Below are positions 1 to 11,300 of a DNA stretch of 64,000 nucleotides, piece after piece (the stretch's first letter is position 1; the number at the start of each line of letters is the position of its first letter). Below the pieces are notes generated by a model that saw only the letters and a list, made by a program, of their open reading frames with translations, ran no database searches and was not told where the DNA came from. Source of the DNA: Wyeomyia smithii (taxonomy: Eukaryota; Arthropoda; Insecta; Diptera; Culicidae); contig NC_073696.1 in the NCBI RefSeq assembly GCF_029784165.1, positions 45,463,858 to 45,527,857 on the forward strand, written 5' to 3'. Position numbers and translations under genes: made by a program.

Positions 1-2876
1 CTTATCCCAGGACCATTTATACCTGCTCCGGTTGAATCATTCATTTTTGAGCCATCTGTGTAAAAGACGACAGAGCCTTGTCGGATGTTTGGGCCACCTT
101 GTTCCCAAACTTGCCGTTCGGTCTCTATGATTTTGAAAGGTATTTCGAAGTTTGCTTCTGTATTCATCCAATCTTCGATACCTGGTATATGTTTGCTCAG
201 CTGAAAATGTTTGAGGATTGCCAGCTGGCCTGTCTGATCTCCATCAGGTACTTTTTTAAGGCGTGTTAGTCTCAATGCACTTTTTTCCGCCTCTAGTTGT
301 ACTACCTGGTGGAGTGGTAATAGATGCAGAATTGCATCTAAGGCTTTCGACGGAGCACTTTTCATTACTCCTGTAATTGCATTACAAATTAGCCTTTGCA
401 ACTTGCCAAGCTTGTTCTGCGTTGACCTTTCTTTTGTTTTAGGCCACCACACTAGCGAGGCATACGTTATTCTTGGTCTTATTACTGCCTGGTACAACCA
501 ATAGATCATACTTGGCCTTAGACCCCATGTTCTGCCAATAGCTTTGCTACATGCCCAGAGGGCACTCGTAGCTTTACCGATGACATATTCAATATGTGCA
601 TTCCAGCTGAGTTTCTGATCTTAAACTACTCCAAGATGTTTAGTCTCAGTGGAAAGCTGCAGTGTAGTCTCGCCCAGCTTCAGGCTCTCCAAGTTGTACC
701 TTCTTTTCCGGGTGAAGGGAATGATGGTTGTTTTAGAGGGGTTAATGATCAGCCCCTCTTGTCTGCACCATTCTAAAGTATAGTTTAGAGCTAACTGCAT
801 TCTCTCCGATACTGTACTGTCGAATTTTCCCCTCACAAGAATCACAACATCATCGGCGAATCCGACAACTTCGAAACCTAGCTCAGTTAGGTTTCTAAGT
901 AGCTGGTCTACAACCAATGACCACAGCAAAGGCGATAGAACTCCACCTTGCGGGCATCCCTTAGTTGTGTTCCTTGTAAGGGTAGTATTACCCAATACTG
1001 CAGTTATCTCACGACTATTCAGCATGGTTTCAATCCATTTTGAGGTATATGTATCAAACCCATGGTGTCCCATTGCGTTCAACATTGAGTGATGGGATAC
1101 ATTATTAAAAGCTCCCTCTATGTCTAAGAACGCAGCGAGTGCGATTTCTTTTGTATCTATAGATTTCGCTATTTTTGTCGTTAGCATATGTATTGCATCC
1201 ACTGTTGACATGTTGCTTCGATATGCAAACTGATACCTACTCAGCGGAGAGGTTTTTAGGTACGTTGATTTAATGTGATAGTCAATTAGTTTTTCCATAA
1301 TTTTTAACATAATGGAGGTTAGACTAATTGGTCTGAAGGCTTTTGGAAGTGTTTTGTCGCGATTCCCAGCCTTTGGTATGAAGATCACTCTCGTTTTTCT
1401 CCAGTTGGTGGGTATGTAATTAAGTGTCAGGCTTGCCCTAAATATCTCGGTTATGAATGGAATTATTACCCTTCCACACCGTTGAAGCATTATTGGTAAT
1501 AATCCATCCAATCCCGGGGACTTATAGGGCTCGAATGAGTTGATTGCCCATTCCACTTTCGATTCTGTGAAGATATCGCAGGCTATGTAATGCGCATTTG
1601 TCCTAGCGATAGTCGAACCAGCACATGGCGCATTTGAGTCCTGCGTTTCTTCTTCTAGAATGGATCGTGATCCTGGGAAATGTTTCTCCATCATAACATT
1701 GAGTGTTTCAAGAGAATCGGTAGTAAAAGAACCGTCGTCCTTCTTTATTCTGCCCAAGCCATTCGTGTGATCTTTGGAAAGGGCTTTGTGTACTCTTGCA
1801 GCTGCAGGGGTGCTTTCAATTTGTTCACACATTAATCTCCATCCCCTCCTGCGTGATTTCCTAATTTCTTTATTGTATTGCGTAAGGGACTCTCTATAAG
1901 CATCCCAATTTGAGGTTAACTTGGCTCTGTTGAACAACCTAGTTAACTTCCTCAGTTTTTCTAGCTTTTTGTTCCACCAAGGCGCGTCTTTGTTGGATAC
2001 TCGCGTCTTGGTTGGACAGCTTTGGTTATAAAGGGCTATGATTTTATTCGTAAATTTTTGTGATGAATCCTCCAGTTCTTTTATTGTCTGGATTTGCCCT
2101 TCAAAGGTAGATTCATCACGAACTATTTTTGAATGAAAAAGCTCCCAGTTGGTTTTTCTAGGGTTTCTATAAACTTCCGTTACTAAGTCCCCTGCGTTAT
2201 AGTCAAACAAAATTTGCTTGTGATCCGATAGAGAAATCTCATCAGATACATGCCAGTTGACGATTTTTTCCGATAGTTTGGCGCTCGATAAGGTTAGGTC
2301 GAGCACTTCTTGTCGAATTGCATTTACAAAAGTTGGATTATTACCTCGATTGCATATATCAATATTATTTGTTAGTATATATTCAAAAAGGTACTCACCT
2401 CTTTTGTTTATATCTGTGCTTCCCCATATTGTGTGATGGGCGTTTGCATCACACCCAACGATGAACTGCTTATTTTGCCTCTTGCAGTGTGCTATAAACT
2501 CCTGTACCTCCCTGGGAGGGGCTTCTTCTAGTTCCCCTGGGAAGTAGGCGGAGGCCACCATTATTTCTGCTCTTCCCCGTGTCGTTGGCAGTTCCACTTG
2601 CACAGCAACTATATCCCGTCCGATGAATTCTGTAATTGGCGTATAGTTGGTATTACTACTTACCAAAAGCGCTGCTCTTGGTGCATGCGCAGAATCATCA
2701 TAAAGGAGCTTACCCTTATTTGTTGAAAGTCCTAAGACTTTATTTTTGTTCACCCATGGCTCTTGGACAATAGCCACGTTGATGTTCTCTTTGGTGAACC
2801 TGCGACAAAGGATTCCGCTTGCCCCTTTTGCATGATGCAGGTTCACCTGGATGAACTTAATGTTCTTGTCGTCCAT
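1..2876 (-). pseudogene. LINE ORF2: AP endonuclease, reverse transcriptase and start of RNase H, one in-frame stop
   Basis: The frame runs from ATG 2874-2876 to the window edge, interrupted only by TAA at 621-623. Residues 1-225 are an APE-type endonuclease: QEP at 38-40, GCDANAHH at 141-148 and SLSDHK at 215-220 hold the catalytic acidic and histidine positions. Residues about 480-751 are the reverse transcriptase: FRPISLTS at 514-521, FLDIEGAF at 583-590, GCPQGGVLSPLLW at 640-652 and the catalytic FADD at 673-676. After the stop, about 206 more codons stay open, giving the RT thumb and connection and then the RNase H opening YTDGSK (bases 45-62). Such proteins nick target DNA and copy their RNA in place. 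With the stop, the protein would lack RNase H and be about 751 aa. Stop read-through or an assembly error are alternatives to true inactivation. Confidence 0.9.
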
Positions 2877-3372
2877 CTCGGTACAGCTTTGCTCCCGGGG
2901 GCTTCTTTCGCTCCCCCTGCGTACGGTGATTATTCAAGGGTACCATTGAGTGCTTGTTTTGCTCTCCCTCAGGTGTGCTCCCTTGAACAGGCTGTTTACA
3001 CCGGTTTTTGCTATCACTCGGTAGTGAAGGCAGAACTTTTTCGGCGATTACAGCATTATTTGTGGATTCAGGCCTGGCGCTTTTGAAATTTCGACCAGCC
3101 CTGATTTTCCGCGGGTATATAATTCCGAATTTATAATTCAGTTTGTAGTTCCAATCAGCGATTTTTTTCGCTGACGCTTCGTCTACTGACAGGATAAGCT
3201 GCACATGATTCTTGATGGGCTTGCGCTTTAACACCCTCCAAGAATCAGTGGCAATGTCGTTATGGCCTTCAACCAGAGCCAATATGGTTTCATTGTCGTT
3301 TTTCTCACTTTTGGGAAAGAAGACAGCTAAAATTTCTGGTCTCGGGATAGATTCACTATCAACAACCATCAT
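2857..3372 (-). CDS. LINE ORF1 C-terminal part, DUF4780-like
   Basis: A 171-residue frame. Residues about 15-95 contain a tryptophan-led block (SWRVLKR), then LILSVDEASAKKIADWNYK and LNYKFGIIYPRKIR, which resemble the DUF4780 domain carried by ORF1 of Lian/LOA elements. The C-terminal third is basic and polar, with many lysines, serines and prolines, as expected for an RNA-binding tail. In-frame TGA and TAG codons lie directly upstream of the double ATG (3367-3372), and family ORF1 proteins are much longer, so this is probably only the C-terminal part of a truncated ORF1. Its stop overlaps the ORF2 start by 20 bases. The domain name rests on remembered family features and needs a profile search. 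Confidence 0.65.
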   Translation of the reverse strand: MMVVDSESIPRPEILAVFFPKSEKNDNETILALVEGHNDIATDSWRVLKRKPIKNHVQLILSVDEASAKKIADWNYKLNYKFGIIYPRKIRAGRNFKSARPESTNNAVIAEKVLPSLPSDSKNRCKQPVQGSTPEGEQNKHSMVPLNNHRTQGERKKPPGAKLYRDGRQEH

Positions 3373-3462
3373 GGGTGATCAATCCTCCTAAAAGTGAGAT
3401 TGAATATTTACTTTTTCATTAGATAAAGATAGACGCTTGGTGTCTTAGGCAAAGTATTGGGT

Positions 3463-3646
3463 GATCTCAAAACAAGAAACTTTACAGAAGACATCATGTT
3501 TTTATCTCTTACATATTGCAAGCAACATAAAGTTTTCTATGAAAGGCATTGAAAATCGTTATTTACATTTTAAGGTTTTTTGGTTGCAATATGTGAGAGA
3601 TATCAGCATGCTGTCTTCGGCAAAGCTTAGTGTTGTGAGAACATCT
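3463..3646. repeat. Small foldback (inverted-repeat) element
   Basis: Arms at about 3463-3521 and 3584-3646 are imperfect reverse complements. The best part pairs 3480-3521 with 3584-3625 (core GAAGACATCATG against CATGCTGTCTTC, and TTACATATTGCAA against TTGCAATATGTGA). The loop is about 60 bases. This is the usual form of the AT-rich mosquito foldback/MITE repeats. A 121-codon frame (3461-3826) runs through it but has low-complexity, hydrophobic composition and is not taken as a gene. Confidence 0.7.
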
Positions 3647-4221
3647 AATATTTTGCTTATGGTACTGCGCTACAAAAAAGCAAGCAACTCATTTTACCAA
3701 TTCAAACAAAAACATGAACGAATAAAATACTTAATTGTAATTTATTTGCAACTTTACATCGATTTTTTCAGGTTTTTTTTTAAGGTTTGTTCAGAAAAGT
3801 TTCAGGCAACTGAATTATCTATCTAAAAAAATGTTTTAAAAAAATAGTGATGATCGATTTCTTATAGTCACTTTTTGTTTTTAAAATTTTTTTTCAGTAC
3901 AGGATCTCAAATTGAATTTTTAAAATATTTTTTATAAAAGCTCAGACAGTTTACTCAAATTCATCCCTTGACAACTTTTCTCTATCTTTTGTCATTATTC
4001 AGATATATCGATTTATGAAAAAACAACTGCAGCTTTTTTCATATGTTTGTACAGATAAATTTTCCAAAAAAAATTAAAATCGCTGATTTCACGTATTTAG
4101 TTATTCATTTAACATCTTCAACAAAAGAAATTTGAAAATTTCCTGATTCTATCACTTTCCCTATTTTATCATGCCAAAAATCAACAGGGTAAGATATAAT
4201 CGGGTGATCATTGTATTTTGT
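3647..4221. other. AT-rich sequence, nothing recognised
   Basis: Homopolymer-rich AT sequence with short chance frames only. I see no splice-site-bounded frame, RNA gene or transposase motif. Confidence 0.5.
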
Positions 4222-4555
4222 TTTCAGTGCAAACGGGAACGTTTTCCCCAAAAAATGCACGTTTTTAGCGCTTAATAACGAAAATTTAAAAAAAGATGAA
4301 GGTAATCGGTTCAGTAGTTTTCCCGCAATCAGGATCACGACAAAGTCCTTTTTTTGGGAAACACCATTCCGAGATAAATGCGTATAAAGTTTCGAATTCA
4401 GCTAATGCGGCCGTGGCGAGGCGCGCAAATCGCTCTAACTTTCTCCCTATCACTCAGATCTTCATCAAAATTTGTAAAAATGTTCTCAAGATGTTGTACT
4501 TCAAGATAATGCAAAAAATTTTTTTTCGATATTTTGGAAACTAAAAAGGTATAGG
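4222..4555. repeat. Dispersed repeat family R1, copy 1
   Basis: This block matches 14863-15262 in the same orientation. Shared landmarks in order are TTTTCAGTGCAAACGGGAAC, the CACCATTCCGAGATAAA block, GCCGTGGCGAGG, CTCAGATCTT and GTACTTCAAGATA, ending in a short CTAAAAAGGTATAGGG-like terminus. Relative to copy 2 it lacks about 60 bases in the first third. Two diverged copies 10.6 kb apart identify an interspersed repeat; no coding capacity is seen. Confidence 0.85.
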
Positions 4556-5681
4556 GTAACGGGGGTATTTTGACCAGCTTTGGGAAGTGATCGCACACTG
4601 TATTAAAAAGAAACACAATTTTTCAACATAAATACTTACTCTATTATACCATTTTTAAGAGCTAAGTGTCTGTTTTAACATACATTGTTCAACAATGCAA
4701 TATATTGAAAAACATCCTAGAAATATCAAAATTTCTACGGAACATTGAAAACATATTTTGGTCCACCACATTTTTATTTTGGCCCACCATTTAGAGCCGT
4801 GTATGGAAATATTTCGGACTAATTATATTTAAGCTCATCATCGGTATTTTTAGAGTAGGTATAGTAGGTTTGAGGAGGACATCCTTCTACTGTGACTTTT
4901 TGTAAATTTTAGGTATTTAAAAATGAAAAGATTGGGTTTGAATGTGGTTTGACAGGCATTCTCAGCAAACTGCATATTGTTGAATGTGATAAATTATGGA
5001 GTAATTACCTGTAAATTGTCACAAACCGCTTCTCGTTTAGCGCGCAACGGCCGAATGGCTGTTAAAACTTGACACGAATGGCTGTAAAAACTTGGCATAG
5101 CCAAAATATGTTCGCTTTAGAAAAAGACTAGCATATTTCGGCCATGCCCTAAACTACTATTTTAACTTTTTCCAACTTGTTAGAGTATACAAACTGTTTC
5201 TATGATATTTTATTGATGTTACTACAACAACGAATTGTTTCAAAAACATATATATTTGTTACAATAGCTTTCGAACGTTGACTTATATATTACCACTTCC
5301 TCTTGACTTGAGTTTACTCAGCCATGACATAGAATATGTATGAACTAATTCCAAAATAATGCTACCTAGAGTCAGTTACCGCGACGCGAGACAGGACATA
5401 ACACTTATTATTCTTACAAAATATAAAAAGGAGTAAATTTGCCTTTTTCGTCGACCGGTTTCGGGCTACGCTCTTGCCCATCAGCTGGACGATGTCCGAC
5501 CTCTATATTTGCCTCTAGAGTTAGTTTTTTGCCGAAAATTATAGTGTAGTATGATTCTTAGGTGTGTCATTTCAATGATGCATGCATAGTTTCCTTATAT
5601 TCATTGAATTTTTCAGATTAAATGCGTAAAATGTTAACGGGTGGGCCAAAATATGCATGTGGGCCAAAATACCCCCGTTAC
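4556..5681. mobile_element. Non-autonomous element with short terminal inverted repeats
   Basis: The ends are 20-base inverted repeats with one mismatch: GTAACGGGGGTATTTTGACC at 4556-4575, and its complement with one change at 5662-5681. The interior (1.1 kb) has no transposase-like frame. Near both ends are related GGCCCACC / GGGCCAAAAT motifs (about 4755-4795 and 5640-5670), which could be subterminal binding sites. No clear target duplication was seen, so the superfamily is not assigned. It abuts the right end of repeat copy R1. Confidence 0.7.
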
Positions 5682-5727
5682 ACTAACCCCTTAACCTACA
5701 GTGTTCAATATAACTGGGAAAATTATT

Positions 5728-7177
5728 TCAGTCACGCCACGGCAAATGACGCTGCGCAAAACGTACGAACTTTCGTTAGACCGCCTCGATTCTATTGATT
5801 CCGTTTTAGTAATATAGATCCCATACAACGGCTGAGTATTCGAGCGTTGTCTGTACTAAAGCACAATGTAAAGCCTTCAAGCAGAACATATCTTTGAAGT
5901 GTTTTCCAGAAGAAGAATCTTAACTGGGAAGATGGCTCTGAAACCGCGTATGACACTTGATTTTTGGACGTTATTGAAGAATCGAGAAGTACTCCAAGGT
6001 CTCTTACGGTGCTCTCGCGTTTTATAACAGTGCCGCTAAAGACGTAGTCGTTGGAGGCAAACTATCGACGTCCAGTTCTTTTTGGAAAAAGAGGGCATCT
6101 ACCAGTTTCAGACCATCAGCGTAAGATTTTTCCTGGCATTCCAGGACGTAGTTTATATGTACAACAGAAACATGTATGGTCCAAGATTATTACTTCGTGG
6201 TACGCCGGATTTTACTTGGAACGGAGACGAAACATGATCACCTATTTTAACAGAAGTATTCCTGTTAGTTATCTCCCAGATGGTCTCAAGGTACGATGCT
6301 GACCTAACAAGCCAGTCGTCGTAGGTTCGAGTCTCGGCGCGGGAGAGACTGTTAGTGTCAGTAGGATCGTAGCGCTAGCCCCGCAATTGTCCTGTACACT
6401 AAACAGTCGGCTACGAAGTCTGTGTATAAATAAACAGAAGGTCAAGTTCCGAATCGAAATGTAGCACCAAGGCTTTGCTTTGCTTTATTCCTGTTAGTTA
6501 GGTTGCCAATGCCCAATCTCTCAAACCTAGCCAAAGCTATTTCGAGATCCATTTTGTCAAATGCAGCGGAAAGATCTGTATAAATCGCATCTACCTGCGA
6601 GCCTTCTTCCAGTAGTCGTAGTAGATCGTTTCCGAACGAAGCCGTGTTGATGTGACGAAATATACTGCGAGCATTTCTGTGTCAAAAAGCTCATTACAAT
6701 CAGCTCGAAAAGCTTTGACAAAAGAGTTTTTCCAACAGCTTGAGAAAACACCTAAGTAAGCGAGGAATCGAAAATCTCTGCAAACGGGGATGCCTGAGCA
6801 GCAATTGCTCAAGCAAAAGGGAGGGTAATTCATCCATGGTAGAAGCATCGCGATTGCCGTTACGCAGTTATATAATGCCGATGAAGGTGTTCACGCCTGA
6901 CAAGGTTGCTGATATCCAGAGTTGTTCAAATTCCGAGTAACCTGGAGAAAACAACTAACACGAGCGGATGCAAGAGCTCGCAAAATACCACCCCCTGAGC
7001 GTTTATCACTATTTGTCGAAGAGCGGTTCTCTCTGTATAAAGCATACGACTAATCAAACAGTTGATTCGACACCGTATTCGCATTAAACCAGATTTCCGT
7101 GGAGGCGTAGATGTCATAGCAGGCTTGTAGTTGGTTGGAAAGCAATGAATTCCTCCGACGTTCTGATAATACACCAT
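5728..7177 (-). pseudogene. Degenerate jockey-clade retrotransposon, split by a SINE
   Basis: Reading the minus strand from 7177 downwards gives a jockey-like endonuclease start (VYYQNVGGI), a deletion, then RT pieces: AVGKTLLSKLFE and HQHGFVRKRSTT (about 6640-6750), then after a frameshift DAIYTDLSAAFDKMDLE (about 6550-6610). After the SINE come SGVP.SNLGP and a worn YADD-like block (about 6095-6200), STVRDLGVLLDSS (about 5975-6020), EYSAVVWD and NRIEAV.RKFVRFA (about 5745-5830). Several stops and frameshifts make it clearly dead. The order endonuclease, RT, RT C-terminus is that of jockey elements. This fragment and the SINE inside it give a relative order of insertion. Confidence 0.85.
6257..6500 (+). 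mobile_element. tRNA-derived SINE (copy 1) with 15-bp target duplication
   Basis: The SINE body is about 6272-6485. It begins TCTCCCAGATGGTCTC, carries a pol III box B-like GGTTCGAGTCTC, and ends in repeated GCTTT. It is flanked by perfect direct repeats TATTCCTGTTAGTTA at 6257-6271 and 6486-6500, the mark of target-primed insertion. It interrupts the RT frame of the jockey fragment. Other copies lie at 21730, 32236 and 46629. I recognise the type, but not a published family name with certainty. Confidence 0.93.
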
Positions 7178-7440
7178 TAAGTCGGACGAAACGGATGAGC
7201 GAGTCCGCAGGCTCCGTGAAGTGTCTGATCCGAAAGAGTGGCTCTGTAACGTCGGTTGTGTGACATTATGGAAATCGCAGATATGTTATGTGGCGATTTA
7301 AGGGTAGAAATATTGAGTGGATACCGGGCGTGGTTGGAAATTTGGGAGACTTCCCTCTACACCTGACTACAGGATCGGATGGAATATGTTGAGCGAGGGC
7401 GGCAGTGAGTAGGACATATGCAGCTTCCTATCAGATACAC

Positions 7441-7570
7441 TAGGGGTCTTCACATCGAGCTCGTATACGAATACCCAGCCGTAAACTGTGTATCTTTCAT
7501 TACTCGTCAATGGAGGTGAGTATTTTTACGGCTGGGTATTTGTTTACGAGCTCGATGTGAAGACCCCTAC
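7441..7570. repeat. 130-bp foldback MITE, copy 1
   Basis: An almost complete hairpin. The left end TAGGGGTCTTCACATCGAG is exactly repeated in reverse complement at the right end (perfect arms of about 25 bases), and pairing resumes over the CCCAGCCGTAAA block. The flanks contain TA, so a TA target is possible. A second, more diverged copy lies at 38714-38842, which proves it is a family and not a chance palindrome. Confidence 0.9.
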
Positions 7571-8214
7571 TATATTTTCTTGATTGTAACGAACTGTCGT
7601 TTTTTGCAAGATTTTTTTGGCCAAAATCGAACGAGGCCTTTATATCCAAACATACCAAAAGCGACAGAAAAAGGTAACACTTTTTGCGATATATCTATCA
7701 TTTGACTGATAAAACCCTTTACGCGATGTGCCCTCCCACGCGCTTTTGTTTTCCTTGTTTTGAAAATCCAAGCAGGTTATTTCATTTCGTGCAATTTTGT
7801 CTTGCGCTAGTCGTGCAAGTCATGTTTCCCTAAGTCTTTTTAGTACAATTATAAAGCCGTAATGATGTCTGGAGGTGAGAATCAATCCCAGAAGTCATTT
7901 TAAAATTCACGATGATAGCTTCCTATTTCTGGAAAACAGCCCGAAATGGTCAAATATCACCCAATATAGGTATTTTCACCTTGTTCGTTCCAAGAATATT
8001 AGTGTTGTATGGTGTGTTGTAAGGCTATGATTATTTGATGTAATAATTGAGTTTACATTATGTAAAATGAGACGCAATATTTGAGGGAAGAGTTGTGCTA
8101 ACTGAGCAATGGAATATCACGAATGATTCTATGTTTTGGAACCTTTCAATCCCGAGCAACTTCAGGTACGTTCAACTAGTTCAGAACTAAAATCGTCAAA
8201 TCGGTGATAGATAC
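7571..8214. other. Unassigned DNA with one minisatellite unit
   Basis: Bases 7860-7990 hold a single diverged unit of the minisatellite found at 23.4-25.9 kb and 60.3-64 kb (CTGGAAAACAGCC, then CACCCAATATAGG). Around 7618 is GGCCAAAATCGAACGAGG, which resembles the arms of the palindrome at 34709. The rest shows no gene. Confidence 0.6.
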
Positions 8215-8310
8215 GTACAAACATACACACAGATACGATAACTTATGCATGCATATACAAACATTCATACACACACACATATATTTGTTTATATACATAA
8301 AACTGCCAGC
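8215..8310. repeat. ACAT/ACAC-rich simple repeat
   Basis: An imperfect run of ACATAC, ACACAC and TACATA units. It forms the interior of a 66-codon frame that is not credible as a gene. Similar runs are part of the dispersed repeats at 19.4-19.8 kb. Confidence 0.8.
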
Positions 8311-11300
8311 TTATACATTCGATAGATATTCGGCATTCGGGCCGTTAAATTACTTTTATTTATTTGGTTTTGTAGGTGATTGTTACACCTTTCTAGGAAA
8401 ATAGCAAAAGGTTATTTTTATAAATATGACAGATGCAACCTTATTAACTTTATTACTTTTGAGCCATATTTTGATACATAAAATATTAATTCGGCTCCAA
8501 TACCTTTCAAATGACAATAGAGGTTTCTAGTCTCTCTATTTAATTTTTTTTTTTCAAAGTAGTTTGCATTCAAGGATTAATAGCGCTAAAATCATATTTC
8601 TTTATGAGTATTAGACTTACTGTTATATTATTTTAATAGTTGAAAATGCATGAATGTTGAATTTTATTTTCATCTTGTATAATTGTTGAGCTCTGAAGAG
8701 CACTGCAAACTACTATTATGCCCAAATCTTTGACAACATTGTCATGTTCATAACACTGCAATTTTTTACAGAAGAAAAACATCGTTCTACAATGAAAGAA
8801 CGTCTGTACGAAAATTCCTACACATTACCTAACAAAATTCGTTCGGGTCTGCACCGAAAAAGTTATTCGCAGCTCGTACAATAACGAGCTCATGACTTCA
8901 CTCTTGAATTCGTTGCTGCAGCAGCTGTATTCCTTCTTATGACCCATTGGACTTATTGCTTCCTTTAAGCAGAAAACGTTTCAGAAAAAGTGGCAAATTA
9001 TCCTTATGTTAAAAACTAGTACGATTCGATTGAAAACCTTGAGACGTGTAATCTACGCCTCCAGCAGCAGAATTCCCAATATAATTTGCCTCAGCAACAA
9101 TAGCGTAACTTTGTCGGTTTCTATTACCTATTATTCTATTTAGGTACTACCATCTGAACGGATAATACCGAATCCACCTTCGGTAATCATATGTGTATGT
9201 AATTTGGAAAGACTTCATATCTATGTCTGCTTTAATCGGAGAGTACTCATCAACCGATCTCAAAAGGCCAGCTGATAGAGTCGATCGATTTCCACCTGAC
9301 GATAGTTGAGATTATTTACATCGGAACCAGCTGCCAGAAAAGCGTTGACAACAAAACTATGAGACATATGAAAGTGTGGAAATAAAGTTCGTCAACGTAA
9401 GATAATGAATCCTTAACAACGGCAGGGTAAAAAAACAACGTGGATCGAACAACACGGTTCGAGTTTCGTGTGTGAGATCACGCTTAATTCAGTTGGGTTC
9501 ATTACTGTCTTCATAAACACAATAATGGCATACTTTAAGCCTTAGCATTCTTCACGCTATTTCCTCACCTATATTTTCCTCAATGAACGAAATCCAAATC
9601 TGCTGTCAGTTTATAAAATGATGAAGATCTACGAGGAAAAAGTGTAAAACGCAAAAAAAAATATGCTCGGCAGGATAAGGGAAAAATATGTAATTTTAGT
9701 TTTTTTTTTCAATAGTTCCAAGCATTCACCCATTCCCGGCGGGTGCCATCACCTGACATCTAAATTTAGATTACAGTTTAACAATTATACTTGATATTTT
9801 GAACCATGAAACTATTCAATACGGTTAGAGTATAAATCGATCTACAATACGCAGTCCAGCTTGTGTCAATTGAACATGTAGTTGCTGGGTGATAAAAGTT
9901 TGATGGTCATTTTTTGAGGTAAAATCTGATTTCTCATCGCTGGGAATGGGTTGAGGGAAAAAAATTAAATGAGGATCGATATTAAAAATTAAAAGGTTTC
10001 GTTAGGGCGAATAAATTTTTTTGACGGGAAACCTCTCTTATAAACGTATTTGTCGTTCAAAACTTCTTATTAAATTTTTGTAACCGAAAACGTTGATCGA
10101 TGTTGTTTTGCCAAATAGGATGGGGGAAAATGAAATAATTTTAGGGATCATCAACTGCAAGAAGGAAATAAGCGAACTCCTGGTGGAGGAAAGACATGCA
10201 TTGCTTGAAAAAAGTGATTACCTGTAACAACAATCCACAATTTTTAATGATTTTACGTCCCATGGATAGAATTTAAGGTAAAAATTCAATTTATAACTTG
10301 GAATTAAAAATACAAAAATCATTTCTACGACTTCAAAATATTTTTTCTCTAATATGCCTCCACAAAAAAAATCTCATCCCATCAGCCATTATTTATTCAA
10401 AGCTTTAGCCCCCCATCTCGGCACGGAACGAGCATCATCTATCCCCCCACCCAACGAAGCAATGTGAAAATTAAATCAGAAAACTTTCAACTGCTCTGCT
10501 GGTAAACTGCTTTTAGACTAATTTCTTCCCTTCCACCGTCACTTGCTCAATTTTGGCAGAGAGTGGTAAATCCCGATCCACCATCAGCAACAAATCCTGG
10601 GAAATCGCGTCGTACTCCACACCACTCGCTTTAAGAAGGGTGCGAATTATCACACCATAAGACAATTCTGCGATTCCGTCTTGGCGAGCGGATAGAACAC
10701 AGGGGTGGATACAACTGACGCTCGAACGCTGCCATAAATTTGGAATTATAAATCTTGGCAGCTGTCTAGCGAACAGTCATTCTCAACGACTCTTCGAGAA
10801 AGGGATCAGTTTGATTCCCTTATGTTTCGTTCAGCAGCGTCTGTTTGCACTCAATTATGCGAATAAATATAAAACTCGGAATGTGTAAACAGTGTCATGT
10901 CCTAATAGTCTAACTGTCGGAAAATTGTCGTCTTCTTCCGGCGGAAGATAGATTAGGTCACGCTAGCGTGCTGAAGGTGACGAATTTCGCTGCGAAATGT
11001 TAGAAATAATCAGACGGGATTCCAGTATCCTACGGCAATGGAATTTAGCGTCTCGTCTTGTTGAAACTGGAGGTGTGTAGCTTCAACTACTAGGAAAGAA
11101 CCAAACCCACTTGTTTCCCATCTAAACCTACAATGTTGAACAAATGAGCAAATTCTGACGGATCCCATTGCGCTTATCTTCCGCGAGGGTGTCCGCGTGA
11201 CGAAGACAGAAGCCGCAATTTATTCTCATTTTCACAGTCATCGCGCATTTCCCGCTTCATCCTGGTGTGTGCACAATTGAGTGCAGCGTTTCCCTTCGGA

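Larger units (their letters stand above)
1..3372 (-). mobile_element. LOA/Lian-like non-LTR retrotransposon, cut by window edge
   Basis: Two overlapping minus-strand reading frames give the layout of a LINE: a nucleic-acid-binding ORF1 remnant (2857-3372) followed by an endonuclease / reverse transcriptase / RNase H ORF2 (1-2876). ORF2 starts 20 bases inside the end of ORF1 in another frame, which suggests termination-reinitiation. A C-terminal RNase H, together with an R1/LOA-type endonuclease and a DUF4780-like ORF1, fits the LOA group (Lian of Aedes). The family call is inferred from motifs, not from a search. ORF2 has one visible stop, so the copy is young compared with the shredded elements elsewhere in the window. 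The 3' end lies outside the window. The 5' end is not defined: in-frame stops lie just upstream of the ORF1 ATG, so the copy is probably 5'-truncated or broken near 3373-3460. Confidence 0.85.

Noticed and set aside
3461..3826. 121-codon hydrophobic frame as a small membrane protein
   Set aside because: Spans a foldback element; composition is what AT-rich DNA gives.
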